Below, piece by piece: positions 17,055 to 26,292 of a stretch of DNA of 64,000 nt (position 1 is the first letter of the stretch; every line of letters begins with the position of its first letter). The translations under genes were made by a program, and so were the position numbers. The stretch is taken from contig JALHLV010000003.1 of NCBI GenBank assembly GCA_022844405.1, forward strand, positions 1 through 64,000, given 5' to 3'. This DNA comes from Sphingomonadales bacterium (GTDB lineage: Bacteria > Pseudomonadota > Alphaproteobacteria > SMXS01). The notes under the pieces were generated by a model. That model worked only from the letters and a program-made list of their open reading frames with translations, made no database searches and was not told where the DNA came from.

Positions 17055-18002
17055 ATGACATCGAAGGACGGCATCAGGCATCTTCTCGGCATCGAGGGGA
17101 TGAAACCGCAGGAGATCGCTGCGCTCCTCGACCTCGGCGATTCCTATCTGGAGCGCTATCGGGGCGGGAAGAAGATCAAGAAGGTCCTGAAGAACCGGAC
17201 CCAGATCAACCTGTTCTTCGAGGAATCCACCCGCACGTCGACGTCGTTCGAGCTGGCCGGCAAGCGGCTGGGCGCGGATGTCATCAACATGGTCACCTCG
17301 ACCTCGTCGATCAAGAAGGGCGAGACGCTGATCGACACCGCCATGACGCTGAACGCCATGCGCCCGAGCGTGCTGGTCATCCGGCACGGATCGTCGGGCG
17401 CGGCCGCGCTGCTGGCGCAGAAGGTGAACTGCGCGGTGATCAACGCCGGCGACGGCCGCCACGAGCACCCGACCCAGGCGCTGCTCGACGCGCTGACCAT
17501 CAGACGGCGCAAGGGTCGCATCGAGGGTCTGACCGTGGCGATCTGCGGCGACATCCTGCATTCCAGGGTGGCGCGGTCCAACATCCACCTGCTCAACGCC
17601 ATGGGCGCCCGCGTCCGCGTCGTGGCACCGCCGACCTTGATGCCGGTCGCCGTCGACCGGCTGGGCGTCGACGTCTTCCACGACATGCGCGGCGGCCTCG
17701 ACGGCGCCGATATCGTCATGATGCTGCGGCTGCAGACCGAGCGGATGAAGGGCGCGTTCGTGCCGTCGACGCGCGAATACTTCCATTTCTACGGCCTCGA
17801 CGCCGACAAGCTGGCCATGGCCAAGCCAGACGCCATGATCATGCATCCCGGCCCGATGAACCGGGGCGTGGAGATCGACACCGAGGTGGCCGACGACATC
17901 GACCGCAGCGCCATCCGCGAGCAGGTCGAAACCGGCGTCGCCGTCCGCATGGCCTGCCTGGACGCCCTGTGCCGTGAACTCGACGCCGAGGAGGACGACT
18001 GA
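17055..18002 (+). CDS. pyrB: Aspartate carbamoyltransferase catalytic subunit
   Basis: A 315-residue ATCase that condenses carbamoyl phosphate with aspartate in pyrimidine synthesis. The carbamoyl-phosphate loop [10 protein letters not shown] is clear, as are [26 protein letters not shown] and [12 protein letters not shown] chose ATG 17055, because the family begins with a short leader before RHLLGIEG; an upstream TTG at 17016 is possible. The stop overlaps the pyrC-like gene by one base. No pyrI regulatory subunit is nearby, which fits the class of ATCases that assemble with a dihydroorotase-like partner. Confidence 0.97.
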   Translation: MTSKDGIRHLLGIEGMKPQEIAALLDLGDSYLERYRGGKKIKKVLKNRTQINLFFEESTRTSTSFELAGKRLGADVINMVTSTSSIKKGETLIDTAMTLNAMRPSVLVIRHGSSGAAALLAQKVNCAVINAGDGRHEHPTQALLDALTIRRRKGRIEGLTVAICGDILHSRVARSNIHLLNAMGARVRVVAPPTLMPVAVDRLGVDVFHDMRGGLDGADIVMMLRLQTERMKGAFVPSTREYFHFYGLDADKLAMAKPDAMIMHPGPMNRGVEIDTEVADDIDRSAIREQVETGVAVRMACLDALCRELDAEEDD

Positions 18003-19276
18003 TGGCCGCCGACCGCCGCGTCGTCTACATGAACGCCAGGCTGATCGATCCGGCGAGTGGCCGCGACGAGCGCGGCGCGCTGCTGACCGTGGGCGGCAAG
18101 ATCTGGGATCTGGGCGCCGCGCTGTTCGCGGACGGCATCACCGACGGCAGCGAGGTGGTCGACTGCAAGGGCATGTGCCTGACGCCGGGCTTCGTCGACA
18201 TGCAGGTGTTCCTGGGCGAGTCCGTCGATACCACGGCCAAGGCCGCGGCGGCGGGCGGCGTGACCACGATCGCCACCATGCCCAACATGAACCCGGTCGT
18301 CGACCGCGCCTCGCTGGTCGACTATGTGGAGCGGCTGGCGCAGGATTCGGGCGTGCGCATCCATCCCATCGCCGCCGCCACCAAGGACCTGGGCGGCGAG
18401 GAGATGACCGAGATCGGCCTGCTGCGGCAGGCGGGCGCGCTGGCGTTTACCGACGGCCGCAAGGCGATCACGGACTCGCAGGTCATGCGCCGCATCCTGA
18501 CCTATGCCAAGGCCCATGACGCGCTGGTGATCCAACACGCCGAGGACCCGATGCTGGCGCGCGAGGGCGTGATGAACGAGGGCGAGATGGCGACGCGGCT
18601 CGGCCTCCCCGGCATTCCTTCCATCGCCGAAGTGATCATGATCGAGCGCGACCTGCGCCTCGTCGCGCTGACCGGCTGCCGCTATCACGTCGGGCTGGTG
18701 ACGACGGCGGCCGCCGTCGACGCTATCCGCAAGGCGAAGGCGGCCGGGCTGCCGGTGACCTGCGGCACCGCGCCGCATTACTTCGCGCTGAACGAGCTGG
18801 CCGTCGCCGAATACCGCACCTTCGCGCGCACCTCGCCGCCGCTGCGCACCGAGGAGGACCGGCGCGCGGTGGTGGAAGGTCTGGCCGACGCCACCATCGA
18901 CGTCATCGTCAGCTCGCACGACCCGCACGACGTGGAGAGCAAGCGGCTGCCGTTCGACCTGGCGGCCTCGGGCGTGATCGGGCTCGAAACCATCCTGCCG
19001 ATCATGCTGGAGCTGCATCATGGCGGCCATGTGAAGCTGGCGCGGCTGCTGGCGGCGCTGACCTCGCGGCCCGCCGAAATCCTCGGCATTCCCGGCGGCA
19101 AGCTGGCCAAGGGCGAACCGGCCGACCTGGTCGTGTTCGACCCGAACACGCCGTGGCGGATCGATCCGGCGCAATTCCGCAGCAAGGCGAAGAACAGCCC
19201 CTTCGAAGGCCGTCCGGTACAGGGTAGAATCGCCCGGACAGTCGTGGGCGGGCGCACCGTCTACCAAGCGGGGTAA
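18002..19276 (+). CDS. pyrC: Dihydroorotase-like protein, probably non-catalytic (PyrC'/PyrX type)
   Basis: A 424-residue amidohydrolase homologous to dihydroorotase and coupled to pyrB by a one-base overlap. The metal-binding HxH that follows PGFxD in active enzymes is absent: residues 64-70 read FVDMQVF, with Gln68 and Phe70 in the His positions. The late DHAPH motif is SHDPHD preceded by Ser, so the catalytic Asp position is also changed. The remaining His positions (IQHAED, YHVGL) are kept. Known PyrC' proteins with such losses serve as structural partners of ATCase. An active dihydroorotase is then expected elsewhere in the genome. Confidence 0.85.
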   Translation: MAADRRVVYMNARLIDPASGRDERGALLTVGGKIWDLGAALFADGITDGSEVVDCKGMCLTPGFVDMQVFLGESVDTTAKAAAAGGVTTIATMPNMNPVVDRASLVDYVERLAQDSGVRIHPIAAATKDLGGEEMTEIGLLRQAGALAFTDGRKAITDSQVMRRILTYAKAHDALVIQHAEDPMLAREGVMNEGEMATRLGLPGIPSIAEVIMIERDLRLVALTGCRYHVGLVTTAAAVDAIRKAKAAGLPVTCGTAPHYFALNELAVAEYRTFARTSPPLRTEEDRRAVVEGLADATIDVIVSSHDPHDVESKRLPFDLAASGVIGLETILPIMLELHHGGHVKLARLLAALTSRPAEILGIPGGKLAKGEPADLVVFDPNTPWRIDPAQFRSKAKNSPFEGRPVQGRIARTVVGGRTVYQAG

Positions 19277-19279
19277 CCG

Positions 19280-19873
19280 ATGGACGGCATACTCGGAGTC
19301 ATCATCGCGGCCGTGGTCGGCTACCTGCTGGGCTCGATCCCGTTCGGGCTGCTGCTGACCAAGGCGGCCGGCATGGGCGACATCCGCGCGGTGGGATCGG
19401 GCAATATCGGCGCCACCAACGTGCTGCGCACCGGCAACAAGTGGCTGGCGCTGGCGACCCTGCTGCTCGACGCGGGCAAGGGCGCGCTGGCGGTGTTCGC
19501 GGCCAGCGAGATCGCGCCCGACGCCATGCTGATCGCCGCCGCGTCGGCATTCTTCGGCCATCTCTATCCCATGTGGCTCAACTTCCGCGGCGGCAAGGGC
19601 GTGGCGGTGTTCCTGGGCATCGCGCTGGCGATCAATCTGGGGCTGGGCGCCGTCTGCTGCGTGATCTGGCTGCTGACCGGGCTGCTGTTCCGCTATTCGT
19701 CGGTGGCGGCGCTGGCCGCCGCGACCATCGCGCCGATCTACGCCATGGTGATGGTGCCGCCGCTGGAGACCGCCGTGCTGTTCCTGCTGCTGGCGCTGAT
19801 GATCTTCCAGCGCCATTCGTCGAACATCCGCCGCCTGCTGCGCGGCGAGGAACCCAAGATCGGACAGAAATAG
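19280..19873 (+). CDS. plsY: Acyl-phosphate:glycerol-3-phosphate acyltransferase
   Basis: PlsY makes lysophosphatidic acid from acyl phosphate and glycerol 3-phosphate at the inner membrane, the first committed step of phospholipid synthesis. The 197-residue protein has about five hydrophobic helices and the three conserved blocks GSIPFGLLL, VGSGNIGATNVLR and GHLYPMWLNFRGGKGVA. It starts 3 bases after the pyrC-like gene and is followed 3 bases later by dprA. Confidence 0.97.
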   Translation: MDGILGVIIAAVVGYLLGSIPFGLLLTKAAGMGDIRAVGSGNIGATNVLRTGNKWLALATLLLDAGKGALAVFAASEIAPDAMLIAAASAFFGHLYPMWLNFRGGKGVAVFLGIALAINLGLGAVCCVIWLLTGLLFRYSSVAALAAATIAPIYAMVMVPPLETAVLFLLLALMIFQRHSSNIRRLLRGEEPKIGQK

Positions 19874-19876
19874 CGC

Positions 19877-20977
19877 ATGGCGGTGGGCACGCTCACGGAT
19901 CGTGATCTGCGCGACCGCGTGCGGCTGATTCGCAGCGCCAATGTGGGTCCCATCGTCTTCCGGCAGTTGCTGGCCCGTTACGGCACCGCCGGCAAGGCGC
20001 TCGACGCGCTGCCGGAGCTGATCCGCAAGGGCGGCTACCAGGGCACGGCGCTGTGTTCGGCCGACGAGGCCGAGGACGAGATCGCCGCCGTCGAAAAGCT
20101 GGGCGCCCGGCTGCTGCATTTCGACGACTCCGCCTATCCGCCGCTGCTCGCCGACGTTTCGACCGCGCCGCCTGTGCTGACCGTGCTGGGTAAAGTGGAA
20201 TTATTGAGCGCCCCCGGCATCGGCGTGGTGGGGGCGCGGAACGCATCCGCGGCAGGCGTCCGGTTCACCCGGCAACTGGCGGCCGACCTGGGCAACCAGG
20301 GCTTCGCGGTGATCTCCGGCATGGCGCGGGGAATCGACACCGCCGCGCACCAGGCGGCGCTGCCCACCGGCACCGTCGCGGCCATGGCCGGCGGCATCGA
20401 CGTGGTCTATCCGCCGGAGAATCAGGCGCTCTACGAAAGCATCGCCGCGACAGGCGCCATCGTGTGCGAGATGCCGCTGGGCACCAAGCCGCAGGCACGG
20501 CACTTCCCGCGCCGGAACCGGCTGATTTCCGGGCTGTCGCTGGGCCTGGTGGTGGTCGAGGCGGCGATGAAATCCGGCTCGCTGATTACCGCCAACTATG
20601 CGCTCGAACAGGGCCGCGAGGTGTTCGCCGTGCCGGGCTCGCCCCTCGACCCGCGCTGCCGGGGAACCAACAACCTGATCCGGCAGGGCGCGGTGCTGAC
20701 CGAGGGCGTCGAGGATGTTCTGAATAACCTTCCGGACTGGCGCAGACGACCTGCGACGGTCGAGCAGCCGAGCCTGAAACTGGAGCAGACTCCGGCCGAC
20801 GCCGACGATGCGGCCAGAGGGTCGCTGATGGAGAAGTTGGGGCCGACGCCGGTGGACGTGGATGAACTGATCCGGCAAAGCGGTTTGACACCCGAGGTAG
20901 TTTTGACCATTTTGCTGGAACTCGAATTGGCCGGTCGCCTCGATCGGCACTCAGGAAACAAGGTTTCTCTGGCCTGA
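19877..20977 (+). CDS. dprA: DNA-processing protein DprA
   Basis: DprA loads RecA onto single-stranded DNA that enters by transformation. The 366-residue protein has an N-terminal SAM-like region (about 1-80), the Rossmann-like DprA core with VVGARNASAAG, ISGMARGIDTAAH, AGGIDVVYPPEN and FPRRNRLISGLS, and a C-terminal winged-helix-like domain (about 300-366). Presence of dprA does not prove natural competence, since most bacteria keep it. It belongs to the plsY-dprA-topA block. Confidence 0.96.
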   Translation: MAVGTLTDRDLRDRVRLIRSANVGPIVFRQLLARYGTAGKALDALPELIRKGGYQGTALCSADEAEDEIAAVEKLGARLLHFDDSAYPPLLADVSTAPPVLTVLGKVELLSAPGIGVVGARNASAAGVRFTRQLAADLGNQGFAVISGMARGIDTAAHQAALPTGTVAAMAGGIDVVYPPENQALYESIAATGAIVCEMPLGTKPQARHFPRRNRLISGLSLGLVVVEAAMKSGSLITANYALEQGREVFAVPGSPLDPRCRGTNNLIRQGAVLTEGVEDVLNNLPDWRRRPATVEQPSLKLEQTPADADDAARGSLMEKLGPTPVDVDELIRQSGLTPEVVLTILLELELAGRLDRHSGNKVSLA

Positions 20978-21017
20978 AGCCGGACCCCTCTGAGACCAGC
21001 CCGCAGAAACGGACGTC

Positions 21018-23627
21018 ATGAATCTGGTTATCGTCGAATCGCCGGCGAAGGCAAAAACCATCAACAAATACCTGGGCAGCAACTTCAAGGTGCTGGCCAG
21101 CTTCGGCCATGTGCGCGACCTGCCGTCGAAGGACGGTTCGGTGCGCCCGGCCGAGGACTTCGCCATGGACTGGGAGATCGACGCCAATTCCAAGAAGCGG
21201 ATGAAGGACATCGCCGACGCCGCCAAGGGTGTCGAGATGCTCTACCTGGCGACCGATCCCGACCGCGAGGGCGAGGCCATCTCGTGGCACGTCCAGCAGA
21301 TCCTGAAAAACACGAAGGGCCTGGCCGCCACGCCGATGAAGCGCGTGGTGTTCAACGAGATCACCAAATCGGCGGTGCTCGAGGCGATGGCCAATCCGCG
21401 CGACGTGGACCAGGAGTTGGTCGACGCCTACCTGGCGCGCCGGGCGCTCGACTATCTGGTCGGCTTCACCCTGTCGCCGGTGCTGTGGCGCAAGCTGCCG
21501 GGCGCACGCTCGGCCGGCCGGGTCCAGTCGGTGGCGCTGCGGCTGATCTGCGACCGCGAGCTGGAGATCGAGGCGTTCCGGGCGCGCGAGTACTGGACCG
21601 TCGACGTCGACCTGAAGACGCCGTCAGGCGAGCCGTTCGCCGCGTCGCTGACCGAGCTGAACGGCAGGAAGCTGGACAAATTCGACCTGGCCGATGAAGC
21701 CGCGGCCAAGGCCGCCGTCGCCGCCATCGAGGCGCGCGACTACAAGGTGTCGACGGTCGAGAGCAAGCCGGCGCGGCGCAATCCGGCGCCGCCCTTCACC
21801 ACCTCGACCCTGCAGCAGGAAGCGGCGCGCAAGCTGGGCTTCTCGGCGTCGCGCACCATGCGCATCGCCCAGAAGCTCTATGAGGGCATGGACATCGGCG
21901 GCGAGACCGTCGGCCTGATCACCTATATGCGGACCGACGGCGTGCAGCTCGCCGGCGAAGCCATCGCCGGCGCCCGGTCGCTGATCGCCAGGGACTATGG
22001 CGACCGCTACGTGCCGCCGCAGCCGCGCATCTACAAGGCCAAGGCGAAGAACGCGCAGGAAGCCCACGAGGCGATCCGCCCGACCGACCTGCACCGGCGT
22101 CCGGCGCAGGTGGCGCGCGCGCTCACCGACGAGCAGCTCAAGCTCTACGAGCTGATCTGGAAGCGCACCGTGGCGAGCCAGATGGAAAGCGCCCAGTTCG
22201 AGCGCACCGTGGCCGATATCAAGGCGCCGGACGGCCAGGTGGTGCTGCGCGCGCGCGGCTCGGTGGTGACGTTCCCCGGCTTCCTGACGCTCTACCAGGA
22301 AGGCCTCGACGACAGCGACGATCCGGATGCCGACACCCGCCTGCCCGCGCTGGTGAGCGGCGATGCCGTCAGCCGCCAGAAGGTGAAGCCCGAGCAGCAT
22401 TTCACCGAACCGCCGCCGCGCTATACCGAGGCGAGCCTGGTGCGCAAGATGGAGGAGCTCGGCATCGGCCGGCCGTCCACCTACGCGTCGATCCTCGACG
22501 TGCTGCGCGACCGGTCCTATGTGAAGATGGACCGCAACCGGTTCGTGCCCGAGGACAAGGGACGGCTGGTGACAGCGTTCCTGGAGAGCTTCTTCCGCCG
22601 CTATGTGGAGTACGACTTCACGGCGCAGATGGAGGAGAAGCTGGACGAAATCTCGGCCGGCAATATCGACTGGAAGGCCGTGCTGCGCGAGTTCTGGGGC
22701 GACTTCAGCAACGCCATCGCCGGCACCGCGGACCTGCGCGTCGCCCAGGTGCTCGAGGCGATCAACGAAATCCTCGGCCCGCACATCTTCCCGGTGCCGG
22801 AAGACGGCGGCGATCCCCGCGCCTGCCCGACCTGCGGCACCGGCCGGCTGAGCCTGAAGCTGGGCAAGTTCGGTGCGTTCATCGGCTGCTCGAATTATCC
22901 GGACTGCAAGTTCACCCGCCAGCTCGGCACCAATGGCGAGGGCGCCAACGGCGACACCAACGGCCACAAGGTGCTGGGCGAGGCCGACGGCGACGAGATC
23001 AGCCTGCGCGGCGGCCGGTTCGGCCAGTACCTGCAGCGGGGCGAGGCCAAGGACGGCGCCAAGCCGCCGCGGGTGTCGATTCCCAAGGACATTCCGGTCG
23101 ACAGCATCGACCTGGACAAGGCGGTGGCGCTGCTGGCGCTGCCCCGCGAGGTGGGCATGCATCCGGAATCGGGCAAGCCGATCCTGGCCGGCATCGGCCG
23201 CTACGGGCCATACGTCAACCATGACAAGAAATATGTGAACCTGCCGTCGAGCGACGAGGTGTTCAGCATCGGCATCAACCGCGCCGTCGACATGCTGGCC
23301 GCCGAGCGTCCCGGCCGCCAGGCCAGCTCCAGCGTGATCAAGGCGCTGGGCGACCATCCGGCCGACGGCAAGCCGGTCAACGTGATGAAGGGCCGCTTCG
23401 GGCCTTACGTGACCCATAACAAGGTCAATGCGACATTGCCGCGCAGCGCCGATCCGGAAGCATTCACCATGGCCGACGCGGTCCCGCTGCTCGAAGCCAA
23501 GGCCGGCCAGCCGAAAAAGGGCAAGGTCAAGGCCGCGCCCAGGGCCGCCGCCGCGCCGAAGAAGGCGGCGGCCAAGAAGAAGCCCGCCGCCAAAAAGGCT
23601 GCCAAGCCGGCGGCGAAAGCGAAGTAA
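21018..23627 (+). CDS. topA: DNA topoisomerase I
   Basis: Type IA topoisomerase of 869 residues that relaxes negative supercoils. It starts with the TOPRIM strand VIVESPAKAKTINKYLG, has the acidic TDPDREGEAISWH, and holds the active-site tyrosine in ITYMRTDGV. One C4 zinc finger is visible (CPTCGTGRLSLKLG then CSNYPDC), followed by further zinc-ribbon-like repeats that have lost their cysteines (GRFGQYLQ, GRYGPYVNH, GRFGPYVTH). The last ~45 residues are a lysine/alanine tail, common in alphaproteobacterial TopA and likely to bind DNA. Confidence 0.97.
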   Translation: MNLVIVESPAKAKTINKYLGSNFKVLASFGHVRDLPSKDGSVRPAEDFAMDWEIDANSKKRMKDIADAAKGVEMLYLATDPDREGEAISWHVQQILKNTKGLAATPMKRVVFNEITKSAVLEAMANPRDVDQELVDAYLARRALDYLVGFTLSPVLWRKLPGARSAGRVQSVALRLICDRELEIEAFRAREYWTVDVDLKTPSGEPFAASLTELNGRKLDKFDLADEAAAKAAVAAIEARDYKVSTVESKPARRNPAPPFTTSTLQQEAARKLGFSASRTMRIAQKLYEGMDIGGETVGLITYMRTDGVQLAGEAIAGARSLIARDYGDRYVPPQPRIYKAKAKNAQEAHEAIRPTDLHRRPAQVARALTDEQLKLYELIWKRTVASQMESAQFERTVADIKAPDGQVVLRARGSVVTFPGFLTLYQEGLDDSDDPDADTRLPALVSGDAVSRQKVKPEQHFTEPPPRYTEASLVRKMEELGIGRPSTYASILDVLRDRSYVKMDRNRFVPEDKGRLVTAFLESFFRRYVEYDFTAQMEEKLDEISAGNIDWKAVLREFWGDFSNAIAGTADLRVAQVLEAINEILGPHIFPVPEDGGDPRACPTCGTGRLSLKLGKFGAFIGCSNYPDCKFTRQLGTNGEGANGDTNGHKVLGEADGDEISLRGGRFGQYLQRGEAKDGAKPPRVSIPKDIPVDSIDLDKAVALLALPREVGMHPESGKPILAGIGRYGPYVNHDKKYVNLPSSDEVFSIGINRAVDMLAAERPGRQASSSVIKALGDHPADGKPVNVMKGRFGPYVTHNKVNATLPRSADPEAFTMADAVPLLEAKAGQPKKGKVKAAPRAAAAPKKAAAKKKPAAKKAAKPAAKAK

Positions 23628-23632
23628 GGCCG

Positions 23633-25849
23633 GTGGTGAAGGACAGTTCCAAACCGGCGCCCTTCCCGACCAAGGCAGACATCATCCGCTTCGTCGAGGA
23701 GAACCCGGGCCTCGTCGGCAAGAACGAGATCGCCCGCGCCTTCCATGTGCGCGGCGACAACCGGGCGTTGCTGAAGGACCTGCTGCGCGACATGGCGCAG
23801 GAAGGACTGCTGGAACGGGGCCACCGCCGCTCGCTGAAGCCGGTGGCGGCGTTGCCCAACGTCACCGTCGTCGAGATCACCGGCCAGGACGTGGATGGCG
23901 AATTGCTGGCCAAACCGGTCAAGTGGACCGACAAGAACAGCGATCCGCCGCGCATCCTGGTGGCGCCCGGCAAGCATGCGACCGGCAATCTGGGCGCGGG
24001 CGACCGCGTGCTGGCACGTCTGGAGCGCCTGCACGACGGCTACCAGGCGACCATCCTAAAGAAGCTGGAAGCGACCCGCGACCGCATGCTGGGCGTCTAC
24101 CGCCGCAAGGACGCGCGCGTGGTTCCCACCGACAAGCGCGAGCGCAGCGAGTTGATCGTCGAGCAGGAAGACAGCGGCGGCGCCCAGGACGGCGAGCTGG
24201 TGCTGGTCGAAATTCGGGGATCGAAGAGCAACAGGCTGGGCCTGAAACACGCTCGCGTCATCGAGCGGCTGGGCGACCTGAACGCACCGCGCAGCACCAG
24301 CCTGATCGCCATCCACGCCCACGGCATTCCGACCGAATTCCCCCGCGACACCGTCGACGAGGCGAACGCCGCCAAACCGGTCGGACTGGATGGCCGCACC
24401 GACCTGCGCGCCGTGCCGCTGGTCACCATCGACCCGGCCGACGCCCGCGACCATGACGACGCGGTCTGGGCCGAACCGGACCCCGACCCGAAGAACCCCG
24501 GCGGCTGGCACGTCATCGTCGCCATCGCCGATGTGGCCCATTACGTGACGCACGGCGGCGCGCTCGACCGCGAGGCCTACCGGCGCGGCAATTCTGTCTA
24601 CTTCCCCGACCGCGTGGTACCCATGCTGCCGCACGAGCTGTCGTCGGACCTGTGCTCGTTGCTGCCGGGCGTCGACCGGGCCTGCCTCGCCGTCTCCATG
24701 TGGTTCGACGCCGACGGCAACAAGCTGGCGCACCAATTCGTACGCGGCCTGATGCGCTCGGCGGGCAACATGAGCTACGAGCGGGTGCAGGCGGCCTATG
24801 ACGGCCATCCGGACGACGAGACCGGCCCGCTGCTGGAGCCGGTGATCAAGCCGCTCTACGCGGCCTACTACGCGCGGGTGAAGGAGCGCACCAGGCGCGG
24901 CCCGCTCGACCTGGACCTGCCCGAGCGCAAGGTGGAGCTGGACGAGCTGGGCGCCGTCAAGCGCATCGCCCTGCGCGAACGCTTCGACGCGCACAGGCTG
25001 ATCGAGGAGTTCATGATCGCGGCCAACGTCGCGGCCGCCGAGGAGCTGGAGAAACACCGGACGCCGTGCATGTACCGCGTCCACGAGCCGCCGTCCGAGG
25101 AAAAACTGGCATCACTGCGCGAGTTCCTCGAGACACTGGACCTGAAACTGCCCAAGGGGCAGAAGCTGGGTCCGCACCACTTCAACCGGGTGCTGCAGAA
25201 GTCGCATGAGACCGCCCAGTCGCACATCGTCAGCACCGTGGTGCTGCGCAGCCAGAGCCAAGCCAATTACGGCCCGGACAACCAGGGTCATTTCGGGCTG
25301 GCGCTGCAGCGCTACGCCCATTTCACCTCGCCGATCCGGCGCTATTCCGACCTGCTGGTCCATCGCGGGCTGATCCGAGCCCTGCGTTTCGGGCAGGACG
25401 GCCTTCGCGACGACGCAGGCGGCAACTTCCAGGAGATCGGCGAGCACATCTCGATGACCGAGCGGCGCGCCATGGTCGCCGAGCGCGATGCCAACGACCG
25501 CTACATGGCCCAGTTCATGTCGGACAAGGTCGGCAGCCAGTTCCAGGGGCGGATTTCCGGGGTTTCCCGCTTCGGCCTGTTCATTGCGCTAAGCGATACC
25601 GGCGCCGAAGGGCTGGCGCCGATCAGCTCGCTGGGCTGGGAGTTCTTCACCCACGACGAAAAGGCGCACGCCCTTGTCGGGCGCGAGACGGGACACATCT
25701 TCAGGCTGGGCGACCCGGTGGACGTGCGCCTGGCCGAGGCCGCGCCAATAACCGGTGGCCTTCGTTTTGAAGTCATCTATGATGCCGGCCCACGCCGCTC
25801 CCGCGGAATGCCTCGGAAATCAGGCGGTCCGCCCCGGCGCCGACGGTGA
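23633..25849 (+). CDS. rnr: Ribonuclease R
   Basis: A 738-residue RNB-family 3'-5' exoribonuclease. Order of parts: N-terminal helix-turn-helix-like region, cold-shock domains, the RNB catalytic core with the acidic VTIDPADARDHDDAV, the HFTSPIRRYSDLLVHR block, then one S1 domain (about residues 640-715) and a basic tail rich in Arg. The HTH and the S1 with basic tail distinguish RNase R from RNase II. The start is GTG 23633 or the next GTG at 23636, 5-8 bases after topA, so the two are probably co-transcribed. Confidence 0.96.
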   Translation: MVKDSSKPAPFPTKADIIRFVEENPGLVGKNEIARAFHVRGDNRALLKDLLRDMAQEGLLERGHRRSLKPVAALPNVTVVEITGQDVDGELLAKPVKWTDKNSDPPRILVAPGKHATGNLGAGDRVLARLERLHDGYQATILKKLEATRDRMLGVYRRKDARVVPTDKRERSELIVEQEDSGGAQDGELVLVEIRGSKSNRLGLKHARVIERLGDLNAPRSTSLIAIHAHGIPTEFPRDTVDEANAAKPVGLDGRTDLRAVPLVTIDPADARDHDDAVWAEPDPDPKNPGGWHVIVAIADVAHYVTHGGALDREAYRRGNSVYFPDRVVPMLPHELSSDLCSLLPGVDRACLAVSMWFDADGNKLAHQFVRGLMRSAGNMSYERVQAAYDGHPDDETGPLLEPVIKPLYAAYYARVKERTRRGPLDLDLPERKVELDELGAVKRIALRERFDAHRLIEEFMIAANVAAAEELEKHRTPCMYRVHEPPSEEKLASLREFLETLDLKLPKGQKLGPHHFNRVLQKSHETAQSHIVSTVVLRSQSQANYGPDNQGHFGLALQRYAHFTSPIRRYSDLLVHRGLIRALRFGQDGLRDDAGGNFQEIGEHISMTERRAMVAERDANDRYMAQFMSDKVGSQFQGRISGVSRFGLFIALSDTGAEGLAPISSLGWEFFTHDEKAHALVGRETGHIFRLGDPVDVRLAEAAPITGGLRFEVIYDAGPRRSRGMPRKSGGPPRRRR

Positions 25850-25856
25850 GGAAAAA

Positions 25857-26285
25857 ATGACGGCCAGTACCGACGAAACCACCCTGAAGTTCGGCGGCGA
25901 GGCCGAGCGCCTCACCGGGGAAAGCCTGAAGCGCGGCTGGCTGGGCAAGTGCCCACGCTGCGGCAAGGGGCACATCTTTCGGGCTTACCTGAAGGTGCGC
26001 GACGATTGCGAGGTCTGCGGGCTGGCGCTGTCGCACCACCGGGCCGACGACGCGCCGCCCTACTTCACCATCCTGATCGTCGGCCACGTCATCGTGCCGC
26101 TGATGATCGTGTATGACCGCATGACCATGCCGCCGCTGTGGCACCAGATGCTGTTCGCGGTGTTCGGCACGCTCGCCGCCTGCCTGATCCTGCTGCCGCG
26201 GATCAAGGGCGCGCTGGTGGCGTTCCAGTGGGCCAAGCAGATGCACGGCTTCGGCAACGAGCCCAAGGTTCTCGGCGACAGCTAG
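25857..26285 (+). CDS. DUF983 family zinc-ribbon membrane protein
   Basis: A 142-residue protein with two CxxC knuckles (CPRCGKGHIF and CEVCGL) and two transmembrane helices after them (about 75-95 and 100-120). This is the DUF983 layout, and DUF983 genes commonly follow rnr in alphaproteobacteria. The function is unknown; the zinc ribbon faces the cytoplasm if the N-terminus is inside. I chose ATG 25857, with GAGGAAAAA upstream, because longer starts would lie inside rnr. Confidence 0.9.
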   Translation: MTASTDETTLKFGGEAERLTGESLKRGWLGKCPRCGKGHIFRAYLKVRDDCEVCGLALSHHRADDAPPYFTILIVGHVIVPLMIVYDRMTMPPLWHQMLFAVFGTLAACLILLPRIKGALVAFQWAKQMHGFGNEPKVLGDS

Positions 26286-26292
26286 TTCATTC

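Noticed and set aside
17789-20119. A 776-residue minus-strand frame across pyrB, the pyrC-like gene and plsY
   Set aside because: Composition (Gln/Arg/His/Ala-rich, no motifs) is that of an antisense shadow of well-recognised genes.
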